DNA of 64,000 bases. Origin: an uncultured Coriobacteriaceae bacterium. Lineage in GTDB: Bacteria > Actinomycetota > Coriobacteriia > Coriobacteriales > Atopobiaceae. Below the pieces are notes generated by a model that saw only the letters and a list, made by a program, of their open reading frames with translations, did no database searches and was not told where the DNA came from. Numbering within the stretch: position 1 is the first letter of the stretch; each line of letters starts with the position of its first letter. Shown here one piece after another: positions 62,272-64,000 of this stretch. Location: contig CADBCS010000001.1 of assembly GCA_902793195.1 (NCBI GenBank), forward strand, positions 102,414 to 166,413, in the 5' to 3' direction. The position numbers were made by a program, and so were the translations under genes.

Positions 62272-63714
62272 CTAAGCGAGTGACACCATGTCCCTGTTCG
62301 TCTTGTAATACGCCGCTCGCCCAGCGGTGCTCTTCTCCAAATAGCCATGTTCGACAAGATTGCCAAGTATGCGTTTGCGGAAGTAACTCGAGTCGCTCAG
62401 CCCAATCGTTTGCGCGATGTCTTTGGCTGTGCGTGCCGTCGCATAGCATGCGGAAAGGATTGCCTCGTCATGAGCGCCTCCGTTTGGGACGGGGGCGAAC
62501 AACAGGGTCGGCAGGTCGGAGCTCGCCACTCCGTTGCTGTACGTCAGATCGGGAAGCACGAGCGTGAAGTGATCCGACGACGAGAAAATGAACGGTCGAT
62601 GCGCCTCGTCTGCGTTTCGGTAATCCTCGGCGACCTTGTCGAATCCCGTCCCTGCAGCCTCCATCACTCCGCAACTTACGAGCACACCGCATATAAGCTC
62701 GTTGCGTCGCTTCGAAATGATGGACGAGAGGTTATACGTCTTCTTGAGACTTTCGCCCTCAAAGAAACTCCCGGGCGACGAGATTTCAAGCCGGTCGGCA
62801 AACATGTCGACCTGAATCTGGGTGCCGTCAAGGAAATAGTCGCGATGTGCCACCGCGTTGATTATGCCTTCGAACAGGGCCCTCTGGGGAAAGGCGTCTG
62901 TGTCGACGCGCGATGACGACAGCTTAATCATGCCGTGGTTCATCCGCTGCCGAATGAATTCGAGCATGTAGTCAATCGTCGTGGTTAATGGCCCTATGTA
63001 GCGATTCACGGTAACGATGCGCTCGCTTCCCTTGGTGAGTCCCGAGAACACAGAGCACTGCACGGATGTCTTTGGGTCGATACATCCGTCGCGGAAGAGG
63101 ACGGCTCCGTTGGCAAGGAAATCGTCCGCATCAAAAAATCCGAGCGAGCGCAGAGCCTTATCGCTCAGTTCTCTTCCATGGCTATGTGTGCGGTGAAACT
63201 CGAAGAGTTCCCCAAAGTCCTCTCGTCTGTATACCTGATCGGAGGGCAGTGTGTCGTAGGAGGTGTTATGACTTGCGATGCTCATCGAAATTATCTCTTC
63301 GTAGGTGGCCCCGTTTGTGAATCCCTCTCTACGAACATAGATGGAAGGAACGTTTTTGAACTTCAAGATGACGGGCCTGACCGGCGACTCAGATATAGTG
63401 ACATCGAGTATGTAGAGTTCCCTTTCCCCGTTGCGATAGCGCACGAAGTTGACCTTGTACGGCGGCCGTGGTGATACATGCTGGTTGATCTGGTTGTTGA
63501 AGAAGTTGCGTTCCGAGTTGGCCTGCGCCCTGGTAAAGCCTATAAGCTTGTTCGTCTTGTCCTCAACGCCTATATAGAGGTGTCCACCTTGTGCGTTTGC
63601 GAATCCGGCTACGCTCTTGAGCCAGCCTTCGACATCATTTCGATTGAGTCTGGCCTTGCACTCCGGTTCGGCGCCCTCCAATATGTCCCGCCCTACAATC
63701 TCTTCCAAGTACAT
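62272..63714 (-). CDS. AlbA_2/Schlafen-like putative transcriptional regulator
   Basis: A 480-residue protein. The N-terminal AlbA_2 (Schlafen-like) domain reads EPECKARLNRNDVEGWLKSV, AGFANAQGGHLYIGVED. The centre resembles the ATP-binding-like domain of COG2865 regulators (ALFEGIINAVAHRDYF, IQVDMFADRLEISSPGS, ISKRRNELICGVL). A C-terminal winged helix follows (AKDIAQTIGLSDSSYFRKRI, LVEHGYLEK). The start was placed at ATG 63714, which has GGGGAGG upstream; a GTG at 63774 would run into GH1-derived sequence. Its base composition is visibly more AT-rich than that of its neighbours, and GH1 gene fragments lie on both sides, so it was probably gained by transfer. Confidence 0.85.
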   Translation of the reverse strand: MYLEEIVGRDILEGAEPECKARLNRNDVEGWLKSVAGFANAQGGHLYIGVEDKTNKLIGFTRAQANSERNFFNNQINQHVSPRPPYKVNFVRYRNGERELYILDVTISESPVRPVILKFKNVPSIYVRREGFTNGATYEEIISMSIASHNTSYDTLPSDQVYRREDFGELFEFHRTHSHGRELSDKALRSLGFFDADDFLANGAVLFRDGCIDPKTSVQCSVFSGLTKGSERIVTVNRYIGPLTTTIDYMLEFIRQRMNHGMIKLSSSRVDTDAFPQRALFEGIINAVAHRDYFLDGTQIQVDMFADRLEISSPGSFFEGESLKKTYNLSSIISKRRNELICGVLVSCGVMEAAGTGFDKVAEDYRNADEAHRPFIFSSSDHFTLVLPDLTYSNGVASSDLPTLLFAPVPNGGAHDEAILSACYATARTAKDIAQTIGLSDSSYFRKRILGNLVEHGYLEKSTAGRAAYYKTNRDMVSLA

Positions 63715-63782
63715 GGGCCACCTCCCCTGATGCTTGTTCAATACAACTTCAATAGCTTCAGAAGCCGTTGGCACCCAATTCG

Positions 63783-63893
63783 TTTTACGTGGACATGGAC
63801 GACGAGGGCAACGGGACCATGGCCCGCAGCCGCAAGGATAGCTTCTATTGGTACGCCAAGTTCATCGCGAGCAACGGAGAAGATTTGGACTAG
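63783..63893 (+). pseudogene. Second GH1 3'-end remnant
   Basis: The last 36 codons of a GH1 gene ([20 protein letters not shown], then [14 protein letters not shown] and a stop). Bases 63786-63854 are identical to 57569-57637 of the intact gene. The following bases match the tail of the other remnant (ATCGCGAGCAACGGAGAAGA). It begins abruptly about 70 bases upstream of the AlbA_2 start on the other strand. It has no start and is not functional. Confidence 0.88.
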
Positions 63894-64000
63894 GCTCTCT
63901 GACCTGCACCGATAATTTGTCGTGTGCCAGGTGCTTGATTCTCGAATCATCCCGCCTAGCATAATGACACGCGGCACGGTGACCCATCTACCTGCTGGTG
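63894..64000. other. Non-coding right edge
   Basis: 107 bases without a gene. A small hairpin TGATTC-TC-GAATCA is at 63936-63949. Nothing else is recognised before the window ends. Confidence 0.4.

Noticed and set aside
63715..63774. GTG start at 63774 for the AlbA_2 gene
   Set aside because: The extra 20 codons have no ribosome site and abut GH1-derived sequence, whereas ATG 63714 has GGGGAGG at proper spacing.

Overview
The window is 64 kb of a high-GC, Gram-positive-type anaerobe. The likeliest source is a member of the class Coriobacteriia (Olsenella/Atopobium/Collinsella group); this is inferred from content, not from a database search. Supporting signs are the GC-rich third codon positions, strong AGGAGG-like ribosome sites, lipoprotein and Tat signals, an oxygen-sensitive ribonucleotide reductase (nrdD/nrdG), a surface protein with ChW repeats, an orphan GlnR-like regulator, and several 6-phospho-beta-glucosidase genes or remnants. 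No rRNA, tRNA, CRISPR array, prophage or intact insertion sequence was seen.

Layout. 1-8 kb: the end of apbE, a DUF4418 membrane protein, gpmA (minus), glnA, and a four-gene polar amino-acid ABC importer with two binding proteins. 8-15 kb: the GlnR-like regulator, an HtrA-type protease, and sbcD-sbcC. 15-22 kb: a copper P-type ATPase, a decayed CPBP protease gene, a repeat-bearing lipoprotein, an ADP-ribosylglycohydrolase with a palindrome at its promoter, and an unknown 494-residue protein. 22-28 kb (minus): an OatA-like acyltransferase, nrdG and nrdD, with two elaborate hairpins and a terminator between the nrd genes and NrdR-like boxes upstream. 28-36 kb: a DUF4430 protein, an SGNH hydrolase, argC and murB, then minus-strand PFL-family, idi and macro-domain/HTH genes. 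36-42 kb: a metallo-hydrolase, a small membrane protein, a DUF362 protein, a phosphomannose-isomerase-like protein, a MATE exporter and a PIN toxin-antitoxin pair. 42-51 kb: a nickel block made of hypB, a 994-residue Fe-S flavoprotein, hypA, a BASS transporter, nikR with its operator, and the ECF nickel importer nikMN-nikQ-nikO. 51-56 kb: HAD phosphatase, ABC exporter, beta-lactamase-fold protein, and a GGDEF protein. 56-64 kb: an accessory stretch with one intact GH1 gene, a 1209-residue Gly-rich/ChW surface protein, two GH1 3'-end remnants, and an AlbA_2 regulator lying between the remnants.

How the genes fit together. Nitrogen: a GlnR-like regulator, glnA with a GlnR-type site at its promoter, and an amino-acid importer lie within 9 kb. 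Nickel: NikR, its predicted box, the importer and the HypA/HypB maturation factors form one module, although the nickel enzyme they serve is not in the window. Anaerobic DNA synthesis: nrdD and nrdG are co-oriented but separated by a terminator and structured DNA. The right end shows duplication, decay and insertion around beta-glucoside genes.
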